This document shows, in pieces, positions 55,334 through 64,000 of a stretch of DNA of 64,000 nucleotides. Numbering within the stretch: position 1 is the first letter of the stretch; each line of letters opens with the position of its first letter. The notes below the pieces were generated by a model. It was not told where the DNA came from. It made no database searches and saw only the letters and a program-made list of their open reading frames with translations. The stretch lies in the NCBI RefSeq assembly GCF_000006445.2, contig NC_006046.2:682001-746000 (forward strand). Direction: 5' to 3'. Position numbers and translations under genes: made by a program. This DNA comes from Debaryomyces hansenii CBS767. Its lineage: Eukaryota; Ascomycota; Pichiomycetes; Serinales; Debaryomycetaceae.

Positions 55334-57601
55334 TTACTCTCTTTCTTTTTGGAGTATTAATGGCACTTTAAGGACCATCTTGTCGCCATTGGGGCACTTG
55401 AGTTTTATTTTCAAGTAATAAAGTCTAGCCGTAAAACAATATTGGAAATCAGGTATCAAGCAGAAATCCTTGGAACCAGTTGGAATTAAGGCTGCATTTG
55501 ATATGTCAATAACTGCATTGAATTTCTTTGTATATTTGACCTGTTCCTCTAGTGTATCTGTTGTAGATCTTGTGGTCAAACTTTCAGATTCCCAAGGAAT
55601 TGATGATATTAAGTTTAGTTCCTCCGAAGAGTTAATAGCAGACACCCTCGGATTCAAAATCTTGAAATAATCATATTTAGATGAGAGGTTAGCAAGACAC
55701 TTGACATCACGTATTAAACTTTTATCTAAATCTAGATTATCATGTTTAACATCCTTGAGAACTTTCGATAACTCTATCGCATATTTTTGGAATAGTTTAA
55801 TAGTTATATAGTCAAAGTTGTCCGAGCCTTTACTTTTATTTTGAAAAAGCATATCGTGATGGAATACCACAGGAATAGGCAAATTTTTAGACTTGATATT
55901 CAATGCAATTAGTTCAACAGATATATGCTTGAAGTCTGGTGGAAGCTGATTCTGATTTTCTGAATAAATAAATGTAAGATCTAACGGGATATTGATTTTG
56001 GTAGAGGGAACTGGTATATCTGGTTTTCTGAATTTTGATAAAGGTACATATGGTACTCTATAATGCGTTTTTGGACTTGACAATGCAGCAAGACCGATTA
56101 TTTTATTTGTTCCAAGAATTGACTTCTTTCTGTACAGCAAGAATATTTCGTAAACATTCTCTCTAGGTCTTGTGGGGCTAATTTTTGAGTAATACGACTG
56201 GCGCATTTTTGCTAGTTCCGTTGCACTAGAAGTAGGATGTAATAAAGAAGTTGAACTCCTATCATCAATAGAAAGTGTCGACATTTCTTTCGCCAAACTA
56301 ATGTATTCCTTTATTTTGTCAACCATGTTTGAATATATCAATTTAGCCTCTTCAGTCATCATAGATCTATTAAGTTCAAAAATTGGGTCAGCGTCCCCAA
56401 CTAACCTCAAGTAACAGTAATTCTCATTTGCAACTACGTATTCATCGGCAGTTGGGTTCAGGGGTAAATGGTTTTTCAAAAATAAGTTTTCGTAACCCAC
56501 TGATCTTCCTATAATCCTGGCACTAATACAATAACTTATTGCAGTATCTGGGAATGCAAAATCATTCGTAAGCGAAGCATACTGAGCCTTATTCTTTCCT
56601 ATATCACTATCATCGGGCCGTGGTGATGCTATACCTGCGTCATCTGCATTGTCTCTCCATTTTCTTCTTAATGAATTTATCACTTCATTTTTTGAAATGC
56701 CAAGAGTGGGTGGAACTTGAATATGTTTTACTAAACCATGAGGTTCACAACTACTATCTAACAACTTATCAGGTATCTTAAATGTAAAGAATTTTTTGTA
56801 AGTGACGTTAGGTTCAAATATTTTTTTATGATTCAATTGAATTTGGGTATTGTCGTAAGGATCAACGTCATTTTTAGGAATATGCGGGTTATTATTGTCT
56901 GATACCAACCTATCAAGACTTCCATCGTTCCACGAAGCATTAAAGTCAAACATAGTCAAGAATCTGACAATGTTTACTGGTGGTTGTACAATTGGTCTAT
57001 TATTATTACCTAATGTTAAAGCTCCTTCAAACACTACCGGAAACATATCAAATGGAACGTTGTGCTTTGTTTTATTAGTGACCGTTACGAAACCATAGAT
57101 GTAATCTCCCTGTTTAAGTTCCAAGGACAATGGATCGATAAGTTTAGGTGCAACACCTATTTTTCCAATTTCTTCAGTCAAATAGATATTAATGATCAAA
57201 TCCTTGGAGATTTCTTTATTCATGGCCGTTAATCTCTTCAACTTATGAGCATTCGACAAGATCGTATTATCGATAGACAATAAATCCTCTTCCTCATTTT
57301 CTTCCTCATTGGCATTCGTGGGTGATGTAGGCAAGGAAATATCCATAAAATAATCATTAACACTCGAGGTCTCAGACGAGGCGACAGAGGATATCGGCGT
57401 AATCTCGTAACTTGGTGGTTCTGTTCGGAAGTCTTCGTGAGAGGGTGTCAAGTTCTTCGATATCGTAGATTGATACATATGATACGAGGGTAAGATATTC
57501 AAAAGCTCTTCATCTCCTCTATGGTTCAGGTTTTTCTTCCCATCTCTTTGCGACAATGAAGAGAGTCTTAATTTATACCTATTAGATCCTTTGTCATCCA
57601 T
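55334..57601 (-). CDS. Bul1-like arrestin adaptor of Rsp5, paralogue B
   Basis: A 755-aa protein of the same family as 48076-50436. LPSY (37-40) in ILPSYHMYQSTISKNLTP is followed by a canonical PY motif PPSY (62-65). The arrestin-like region includes DPLSLELKQGDYIYGFVTV, FDMFPVVFEGALTLGN, ASWNDGSL and VTYKKFFTFKIPDKLLDSSC. A serine-rich linker follows, then the Bul1 C-terminal part ending FQYCFTARLYYLKIKLKC. Among the three it is the only one with the strict PPSY form. It lies 222 bp downstream of paralogue C in the same direction, so B and C are direct tandem copies. Confidence 0.9.
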   Translation of the reverse strand: MDDKGSNRYKLRLSSLSQRDGKKNLNHRGDEELLNILPSYHMYQSTISKNLTPSHEDFRTEPPSYEITPISSVASSETSSVNDYFMDISLPTSPTNANEEENEEEDLLSIDNTILSNAHKLKRLTAMNKEISKDLIINIYLTEEIGKIGVAPKLIDPLSLELKQGDYIYGFVTVTNKTKHNVPFDMFPVVFEGALTLGNNNRPIVQPPVNIVRFLTMFDFNASWNDGSLDRLVSDNNNPHIPKNDVDPYDNTQIQLNHKKIFEPNVTYKKFFTFKIPDKLLDSSCEPHGLVKHIQVPPTLGISKNEVINSLRRKWRDNADDAGIASPRPDDSDIGKNKAQYASLTNDFAFPDTAISYCISARIIGRSVGYENLFLKNHLPLNPTADEYVVANENYCYLRLVGDADPIFELNRSMMTEEAKLIYSNMVDKIKEYISLAKEMSTLSIDDRSSTSLLHPTSSATELAKMRQSYYSKISPTRPRENVYEIFLLYRKKSILGTNKIIGLAALSSPKTHYRVPYVPLSKFRKPDIPVPSTKINIPLDLTFIYSENQNQLPPDFKHISVELIALNIKSKNLPIPVVFHHDMLFQNKSKGSDNFDYITIKLFQKYAIELSKVLKDVKHDNLDLDKSLIRDVKCLANLSSKYDYFKILNPRVSAINSSEELNLISSIPWESESLTTRSTTDTLEEQVKYTKKFNAVIDISNAALIPTGSKDFCLIPDFQYCFTARLYYLKIKLKCPNGDKMVLKVPLILQKERE

Positions 57602-57823
57602 CCTATCAAGAATCTATAAGAAACAGTGAATAACCAATAACAGGTATTAGATTCTTAGCCAAATCTCTATTAGAATCGTCTTATGTATGTACAATAACAC
57701 TAACGGTAGTTTTTGATATCATGAATTTTATCATGAAATTAGGAAAAACTGAAATTCTACCGAAGTGCGGCTGGGTATTTACGGTATGTTTACGGGAACG
57801 GAATTGTATATTGTTCTATATGA

Positions 57824-60037
57824 TCAGTTTTCTATATGCATTGGCACATTAACTGTTAATAACTCGCCGGTATTTATTTTAATACCTATTTTCAAATAAT
57901 ACAATCTCGACATGAAACAAGTTTGAAAAGTTGGTACTAACGTAAAATGATCCAAGCTGGTTCCGGGCGGTGGATGGGATGTTGGACCTTTCATTTGACA
58001 ATCTTTCAAATCAATATTGAGGTCAAAAGTTTTAGAATATAGAGAATAGTCGTCATGTGTAGATTTCAATTGTTCCCAAGGGATTGTGGCTATGGAAGTA
58101 TGCGAACTATGGCTCTTAGGTGATTTCATAATGAGCTGGTATTTTGGAATCTGCAAATTAATGTATTTTGTGGATAATGTGGCAAGAGAGTTTATATCCT
58201 TCATTAGCAGGGTCTCTACTTTGAATATCGTGCTCCCCAAAGTAGTAAGCAACGTTTTCAATTTCAATAAATATGACTGGAACTGCTTTATTAATATAGA
58301 ATCGAAATTTTCAGGTTCTTGTTTTTTATCATATATTTCTTGTTCTTTAAAACACATTTCGTGAGTGAACTCTAAAGGAATAGGGTACTTCAGCGATCTC
58401 ATTGTAAGAGCTACCAATTCAACTTTCAAATATTTGACTTCCGGAAATTGGATCTCCTTACCAGACGATGATTTTGTGTGAAAGTATGAAATATCTAATG
58501 GTATTGTCAATTTGGTATTATCATATAGTTCATTTGGCTTTCTAAATTTCACTGGAGGTATATATAACGTTCTATAATCCTCTTTGGGCGTGGATAAGGA
58601 GATGACCCCCAAAGTTTTCGATGAACCAGTCAATGATTTCCTTTTGAACGGAGCAAGGCATTGGTAGATTTCATCCAGAAATTGCTTTGTGGAAGGCCTT
58701 AATTCTCGCTTTATTTCATGATCAGCCATAGTATATAATTGTCTTAGTTTGACGAAAGATCCATCTCTAGACACCAGGGGTGAAATGTCTGGTGCATCTC
58801 GTTGCTCGCTTGGCAAATTTAATAACGCATTTCCATATTCTATCTTGCTCTTAATTGAATCAACAAACGCTTTGTAGTAAAGAATATTTCCTTGGTTTCT
58901 AGGATTGTTGTAATGAATGTAATTTATGCTATTTTGTGGAATAACCCGAATGCTACATGTGGCTTCTTTAGCAACTACATATTGATCCCGATCCAACGAG
59001 TGCTTATAGTCTGATGCTTTCCCGATCACCCTTGCATTAACACTGTAGCTTATAGACGTGTCCAATATCGAAAAATCTTTGATTTGTCCATTGTTGCTAA
59101 CTAATAATGACGATGGTGTAGTTGAGGTTCTTGAAATTCCAATGCTAGGAGGTATTTCTGTATGAATGGAAAATGTATGTTCTTCACATGTGTTATCTAG
59201 TAATTTTTCTGGGATCTTGAATGTGAAAAACCTTTTGTATGTAACATTGGGTTGAAAAAATCGCTTAACATCGATAGATAAAACTGTGTTATCATAAGGG
59301 TCTGTTTCTCCATAGCACCAATCATGAGGATCTCCATCATCCGTTGACAACCTGGCGATATTGGCATATGACCAAGATGCAAATAAATCTAGCATAGTCA
59401 AAAACTTGTGAACTTTTGAAGGCTTCTTGACGTCCATTAATCCCCGATTATTCTCAAGTACCACTAGCATACCTTCAAATACAACATATACCATATCAAA
59501 CAGTATGGGCACTGGCGACTTGTTTTTCATGGTAACGTAACCATGGATATAATCACCCTGCTTAAACTCGTATTCCAGAGGATCTATAATGGTTGGCTTA
59601 ACTCCCTTTTGACATACTTTTTCTGTCACCTTCATGTCGATCTCCAAATCTTGACAGATTTTATTATCCGACCTATTCAAATTAGGTAATTTATGAGCAT
59701 TTGCCAATATAGTATTCTCCCAGAAGTTCGGTCCTCCCTCAAGTCCCAGATGAATTTCTTGGTTTGGAAACGGAAATTCATCGACTGATGAGTTTGAAGT
59801 CGGTGACTGAATGGCCGATAGAGCCACAGATGGAGTAGTTGACAAAGAATTTACTGGTGTCATCTCATACATAGGTGGATCCACACGAAAGTTTTCATTT
59901 GTAGGTGTTAAATTCTTCGAGATGGTAGATTGATGCATATGATACGATGGAAGTATATTATTAATTAAGTCATCTTCTTCGTTTAATATTCTTTCATTAT
60001 GCTTTTCCTTAAGTTTTTCCTTACTATTAGTGTCCAT
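57824..60037 (-). CDS. Bul1-like arrestin adaptor of Rsp5, paralogue C
   Basis: A 737-aa protein. The frame opens at 60049 with a TTG; the first ATG is 60037 (MDTNSKEKLKEKHNE). LPSY (29-32) in ILPSYHMHQSTISKNLTP is nearly identical to paralogue B. The PY motif is PPMY (54-57). The arrestin-like part carries IDPLEYEFKQGDYIHGYVTM, FDMVYVVFEGMLVVLEN, ASWSYANIARLS and VTYKRFFTFKIPEKLLDNTC, and the C-terminal domain ends VPTFQTCFMSRLYYLKIGIK. It is divergent from the gamma-glutamyltransferase gene over 236 bp. B and C are closer to each other in the N-terminal signature than either is to A. Confidence 0.9.
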   Translation of the reverse strand: MDTNSKEKLKEKHNERILNEEDDLINNILPSYHMHQSTISKNLTPTNENFRVDPPMYEMTPVNSLSTTPSVALSAIQSPTSNSSVDEFPFPNQEIHLGLEGGPNFWENTILANAHKLPNLNRSDNKICQDLEIDMKVTEKVCQKGVKPTIIDPLEYEFKQGDYIHGYVTMKNKSPVPILFDMVYVVFEGMLVVLENNRGLMDVKKPSKVHKFLTMLDLFASWSYANIARLSTDDGDPHDWCYGETDPYDNTVLSIDVKRFFQPNVTYKRFFTFKIPEKLLDNTCEEHTFSIHTEIPPSIGISRTSTTPSSLLVSNNGQIKDFSILDTSISYSVNARVIGKASDYKHSLDRDQYVVAKEATCSIRVIPQNSINYIHYNNPRNQGNILYYKAFVDSIKSKIEYGNALLNLPSEQRDAPDISPLVSRDGSFVKLRQLYTMADHEIKRELRPSTKQFLDEIYQCLAPFKRKSLTGSSKTLGVISLSTPKEDYRTLYIPPVKFRKPNELYDNTKLTIPLDISYFHTKSSSGKEIQFPEVKYLKVELVALTMRSLKYPIPLEFTHEMCFKEQEIYDKKQEPENFDSILIKQFQSYLLKLKTLLTTLGSTIFKVETLLMKDINSLATLSTKYINLQIPKYQLIMKSPKSHSSHTSIATIPWEQLKSTHDDYSLYSKTFDLNIDLKDCQMKGPTSHPPPGTSLDHFTLVPTFQTCFMSRLYYLKIGIKINTGELLTVNVPMHIEN

Positions 60038-60188
60038 TTCGATCAACACATTCTCTATGGTTTATAATTTAAACAAATACTAATCCTTCTAACTCTAACG
60101 ATAACAATCTATGCTCTGCTACCTACATCTTTGTTCTACCTCTTCTAGTAATAAATTTCAAAGGAAAAAGAATTTTGATATTGGAGTG

Positions 60189-60197
60189 TATATAAAA
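60189..60197 (+). promoter_or_regulatory. TATA box of the gamma-glutamyltransferase gene
   Basis: TATATAAAA lies 77 bp before the ATG at 60274, the usual yeast TATA position. Confidence 0.5.
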
Positions 60198-60273
60198 ACC
60201 ACTGATACCGAATAGTGTTCCGATAAGACGATAATTCATTTTGAAATAGATTCATACTAAGCTATTAGTTAAC

Positions 60274-62193
60274 ATGGTGGCATTAGAAAAAAGAAGAAGG
60301 GGTATAGAAGACCAGTATCTGGAGAATTTTAGAAAATTTAGAAGATTTGTTGTATTAACCTTTGTATTATTTGGTATTGGGTGGCTTGTCCTGAAGCCAG
60401 TTAGACAGCATGAATTTGATTACAGCATATTCTATAACGTTAATCGAGATCCTGTTGGAGATCCCATAGGACAACCCACATTAGATCCGTCGAACGAACA
60501 TCTTCGGATAGGATCCAAGGCCATGGTAAGCAGTGATGTTCCGCTTTGCTCGACCATGGGAAAAGAAATACTACAGAGGGGAGGCAATGCAGCCGATGCT
60601 GGAGTCACAGTAGCTCTCTGCATCGGAAGTATCAACCTGCATTCGTCCGGTATTGGTGGAGGTGGTTATATTGTGAGTAGTTTGAAGGAAAAACAAGAAG
60701 TTATCAGCATTGATGCCCGAGAAACGGCTCCGCAGAAAGCATTTAAAGAAATGTTCCACAAGAGTATGGTTTTATCCAAGATTGGAGGACTAGCAGTTGG
60801 AGTGCCTGGAGAATTGAAAGGGTTGTATGAATTGTACACCAGACATGGCTCGGGTAATTTATCGTGGGAAGCATTGATAGAGCCAGTTGTTGAGTTAAAC
60901 CAAAAGGGATTCAAATGTTCTGAGATTTTGGACAGAGCAATCAAATTCCAAATGGGATTGGTGTTTCCCTTATTACCGAGTCTTGCAGAAGACTGGGACT
61001 TTGTATTTAAGAACAATACCAAGAGCAAACCGTTGATTGACGAAGGTGATATTATCACGAGGCCAGCATTAGCCGATACTTTATCCATGATAGCTCAAAA
61101 CGGCTCGTCTGATGTGTTTTATGACCCAAATGGGCCAATCGTGAAGAGTTTAATAGAGACTAGCTCCAGGTTTGGAGGCATTATTACTGCAGAAGACTTC
61201 GCTAACTACGATGTCAAGGTAGAGAATGCGTTAACCTTAAATTTTACTGTACACAATGAAACATACAAAGTATACACTTCAGGCGGTGTTTCTTCTGGAT
61301 TAGCTCTATTGTCGGGCTTAAACTTGTATGAAAAGCTTGGTGGAAGTAACGATCATGTACTACAGACACACAGAATAATAGAATGTATGAAATGGATGGC
61401 TAGTGCAAGATCAAACTTTGGTGACTTCACATTGCATACGTCCAATAGCACCTTCAGAGAAGACTTGATTAACCAATATACGTCAGACAAATGGGCCGAA
61501 CATATCATAACCAGTGGTGCATACTCAGATAACAATACTTTTCCGTGGAAACATTATGGCCCAAAATATGAGCTTACTGAGCCACATGGAACATCGCACT
61601 TTTCAATCATAGATTCCGATGATAATACAATGGCTATGACCACCACCGTAAATCTAGTATTTGGCTCCATGGTGTACGATAACCAGACGGGCATAATTTT
61701 GAATAACGAGATGGATGATTTTTCAATACCCGGTGCGCCGAATGCGTTCGACTTATCTCCGTCAGTGTACAATTACATCGAGCCATTTAAGCGTCCCTTA
61801 TCGTCGACATCGCCTACTATCATCATGTCACTTGTCAACGACACGTTTAGGCCTGACTTGGTTATAGGGGCAGCTGGCGGATCGCGAATCACCACTGCCG
61901 TGTTCCAAGCTATTGTGCGCATCTTGTGCGAGAAGTTACCCTTATTGGAAGCCCTCTCCTACCCCAGATTGCACCACCAATTAATCCCTCAATACATCAT
62001 GGTCGAGAATTTGACGGTCTTCGAGCTGCATCACAACATCACGGAGCGGATGCACGAATTGGGTCACGATTTCTTCTCATCCGGCCCACTTACAGCTATG
62101 AACGGTATCAAGCGTATATTGTTAGACCACGACTCCCAATGGCACGGTGTTTCTGACTACTGGAGGAAGCGAGGCCAGGCTGATGGCTACTAG
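60274..62193 (+). CDS. ECM38: Gamma-glutamyltransferase, vacuolar type
   Basis: A 639-aa enzyme that starts glutathione breakdown by transferring its gamma-glutamyl group; in yeast it sits in the vacuolar membrane. A short basic cytosolic end and one membrane anchor (about 25-42, VVLTFVLFGIGWLVL) make it type II. The body shows GGNAADAGVTVALCIG, HSSGIGGGGYIVS and DARETAPQ. The proenzyme cleaves itself before Thr440 in EPHGTSHFSIID. After it come TTTVNLVFGSMV, NNEMDDFSIPG, PLSSTSPTII and GAAGGSRITTA. Length agrees with yeast Ecm38 (660). Numerous N-X-S/T sites suit a secretory-pathway protein. Confidence 0.95.
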   Translation: MVALEKRRRGIEDQYLENFRKFRRFVVLTFVLFGIGWLVLKPVRQHEFDYSIFYNVNRDPVGDPIGQPTLDPSNEHLRIGSKAMVSSDVPLCSTMGKEILQRGGNAADAGVTVALCIGSINLHSSGIGGGGYIVSSLKEKQEVISIDARETAPQKAFKEMFHKSMVLSKIGGLAVGVPGELKGLYELYTRHGSGNLSWEALIEPVVELNQKGFKCSEILDRAIKFQMGLVFPLLPSLAEDWDFVFKNNTKSKPLIDEGDIITRPALADTLSMIAQNGSSDVFYDPNGPIVKSLIETSSRFGGIITAEDFANYDVKVENALTLNFTVHNETYKVYTSGGVSSGLALLSGLNLYEKLGGSNDHVLQTHRIIECMKWMASARSNFGDFTLHTSNSTFREDLINQYTSDKWAEHIITSGAYSDNNTFPWKHYGPKYELTEPHGTSHFSIIDSDDNTMAMTTTVNLVFGSMVYDNQTGIILNNEMDDFSIPGAPNAFDLSPSVYNYIEPFKRPLSSTSPTIIMSLVNDTFRPDLVIGAAGGSRITTAVFQAIVRILCEKLPLLEALSYPRLHHQLIPQYIMVENLTVFELHHNITERMHELGHDFFSSGPLTAMNGIKRILLDHDSQWHGVSDYWRKRGQADGY

Positions 62194-62864
62194 ACTCTGT
62201 CGTGGTGGTGGTGGCTTCTTCATTTCCGGTTATCCGTAATTCCGTGTTATATTTTATCGTCTGATGCTTTGTCTAGTTTTGTTTGTCACTTTGTCTGCCT
62301 CTAGTTGCTGTCTGCTCCCATATGTGCGTACGTATTTTCGCCCGCCCTACCCGTATATCCAGGTAGCACCGTACCTTATCCATTCGTCCACAAAGGCAAT
62401 TGGTACACTAACGAATTCTTAGCGCTCTCACTTAAGGTTAAGCTTACATACCGAACAATGTTCATTTGTTCATAATATACAATATTATCTTAAGTATACA
62501 CTCCTCGTTTTTAAGAACAATTGTTAGATGTAATCTCCGGACCCGCAATGGTCCCAAGGTGCTCGTAATATGACATTACGGAAGCAATAGAACAATGTAA
62601 GTTATGTCCGGATTCCTCAACCATTCCAATTCCCGTGATGATCGGTCTATGCACCACTTCGGAGTTTTGCTCTGAATGATCAAATGGCCGTCAACCAATT
62701 ACATTACATCATACCAGATACAATACGACCCCAGATTTTGCATGTACGTGGTGAAGAAATATATAAGAAATAAATGTCCCACAAATTTGTCCTGAATTAT
62801 TGATTAAATACTAGAGTATTAAAAGTAGAACTAATTTGTCAAGAAAAAGTGGGACATAAATACG
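62194..62864. other. Intergenic region before the carnitine acetyltransferase gene
   Basis: 671 bp without a gene. A TATATAAG at 62760-62767 lies about 100 bp before the ATG at 62865. CCGGA appears at about 62537 and 62609, possible zinc-cluster factor half-sites; a link to carbon-source control is speculation. Nothing else was recognised. Confidence 0.45.
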
Positions 62865-64000
62865 ATGACGTACCAGTACCAAGATCAACTTCAAAAGTTA
62901 CCAATACCAGATTTACAAGAAACATGCAAGAACTACTTGAATGTTTTAGAACCATTACAAACGGAAAGGGAGCATGAGAGAACCAAGGAGGCGGTGAGAC
63001 TGTTTTTGTTAGGAGGAAACGGAGAATACTTGGATAAAGAGCTTCGGAAATACAGTGAGGGACGCAGTTCTTATATTGAGCAGTTCTGGTACGATTCATA
63101 CTTGAACTATGATTCGCCAGTGGTGTTGAATTTAAATCCATTCTTTCTTTTGGAAGATGACCCGTTCCATAACGAGTCTATGAGTGTCAACCCACAGGTC
63201 AAGAGAGCTGCATCGTTGACATTATCGTCGTTGAAGTTCATCCGGGCCTTAAAAAACGAAACTTTGCTGGTGGACAAGACAAGAACCGGCCAACCTCTTT
63301 GCATGTACCAGTATTCTAAGTTATTTGGGGCGTCGAGAATTCCCACCGACGACGGTTGTGTCATGCAAACAGACGTCAATTCGAACCATATAGTTGTCAT
63401 GAGCAAGTCCCAATTCTATTGGTTTGACGTGTTGGACAAGAACAACAATTTGATCTTGTCGGAGCCGGAATTGATTGTCAATTTCACGTCCATAATTCAG
63501 GACTCATTAAATACATCGATCAGCGAGATTGCTAAATCTTCATTTGGGGTATTGACTACCGAAAATAGAAGAGTTTGGGCAAAAATAAGAAACAGTGGTA
63601 CTATCACCGATAACGCTAATAATAACGAAATTTTGAGCATTATTGATTCTGCATTATTTATTTTATGTCTTGATGACTTAAGATTAGAAAACTTGTCAGA
63701 TTTGGCTAAGAACATGTTGTGTGGATTGTCAATATTAGACAAGGGTGTCCAGGTTGGTACCTGTACCAACAGATGGTACGACAAATTGCAAATAATCGTC
63801 ACCCAAAACGGTAAGGCGGGTATTAACTTCGAGCATACAGGTGTTGATGGTCACACAGTTTTACGGTTTGTAAGTGACATCTATACAGACTCCATTTTAT
63901 CGTTTGCACAGTCCATCAATGGCCATGCCCCTTCATTGTGGAGTGATGATTCGTCGTCAAAGCCTGACTATGACCAAGAGTTGGTTACAATCCCCAGAAA
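62865..64000 (+). CDS. YAT1: Carnitine O-acetyltransferase, Yat1/Ctn1 type (5' part, cut by window end)
   Basis: The first 378 residues are present; the frame is open to the last base. Carnitine acetyltransferases move acetyl units as acetyl-carnitine between compartments, needed in CTG-clade yeasts for growth on acetate or fatty acids. The start MTYQYQDQLQKLPIPDLQET has no presequence, unlike Cat2. Family motifs include YIEQFWYDSYLNYDSPVVLN, SRIPTDDGC, HIVVMSKSQFYWFDVLD, CTNRWYDKLQ and NGKAGINFEHTGVDGHTVLR, which holds the catalytic His region (EHTGVDG; His in FEH). It resembles yeast Yat1 and Candida Ctn1 most. Residue 135 is a CTG codon at a polar position. Confidence 0.93.
   Translation, partial: MTYQYQDQLQKLPIPDLQETCKNYLNVLEPLQTEREHERTKEAVRLFLLGGNGEYLDKELRKYSEGRSSYIEQFWYDSYLNYDSPVVLNLNPFFLLEDDPFHNESMSVNPQVKRAASLTLSSLKFIRALKNETLLVDKTRTGQPLCMYQYSKLFGASRIPTDDGCVMQTDVNSNHIVVMSKSQFYWFDVLDKNNNLILSEPELIVNFTSIIQDSLNTSISEIAKSSFGVLTTENRRVWAKIRNSGTITDNANNNEILSIIDSALFILCLDDLRLENLSDLAKNMLCGLSILDKGVQVGTCTNRWYDKLQIIVTQNGKAGINFEHTGVDGHTVLRFVSDIYTDSILSFAQSINGHAPSLWSDDSSSKPDYDQELVTIPR

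Overview
This window is nuclear DNA of a budding yeast from the CTG (Ser) clade, most likely Debaryomyces hansenii or a close relative (the species is inference). The signs are AT-rich DNA; compact, mostly intron-less genes; the few introns carry GTATGT/GTACGT donors and TACTAAC branch points; a complex I subunit gene that Saccharomyces lacks; an intron-containing tRNA-Pro(UGG); and CTG codons at sites where relatives of the protein carry Ser, Ala or another small or polar residue. Products discussed here were read with the standard code, so CTG-encoded Leu is probably Ser.

Left part (1-20.8 kb) is accessory in character. Positions 1-3.0 kb hold two diverged hypothetical paralogues and a decayed third copy. 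RPP1A, RPL13 and RPS16 follow, the last two divergent around a shared promoter. From 6.4 to 18.5 kb lies an old tandem duplication of a three-gene module: a YIM1-type oxidoreductase, a small disordered protein on the minus strand, and a repeat-rich LEA-like protein on the plus strand, the last two sharing a divergent promoter. In the second copy YIM1 is a pseudogene. In the first copy the LEA-like gene has lost its C-terminal domain, and nuclear copies of mitochondrial DNA (nad5, cox1 and a tRNA-Cys-like piece) sit beside a tRNA-Pro relic. A decayed translation initiation factor eIF2A gene and a tRNA-Pro gene close this part.

The right part (20.9-64 kb) is a dense, ordinary yeast gene array: DLD1, RIC1, a complex I LYR subunit, TUB2 (three exons), SED5, SNF7, RPO41, MOB2, PSD1, APC1, TUF1, an SDE2-like gene, a PQ-loop membrane protein, three Bul1-like ubiquitin-ligase adaptors (two adjacent, one separated by SLI15 and CNS1), a gamma-glutamyltransferase, and the 5' part of a YAT1/CTN1 carnitine acetyltransferase cut by the window end. 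Several products act in mitochondria (DLD1, complex I subunit, RPO41, PSD1, TUF1) or in vesicle traffic (RIC1, SED5, SNF7, Bul1-like), but no operon-like co-regulation is implied.

The best candidate for something undescribed is the duplicated divergent pair: a disordered acidic/lysine-rich protein with a strictly conserved alternating tail of about 30 residues, next to a LEA-like repeat protein with a hydrophobic glycine-rich C terminus.
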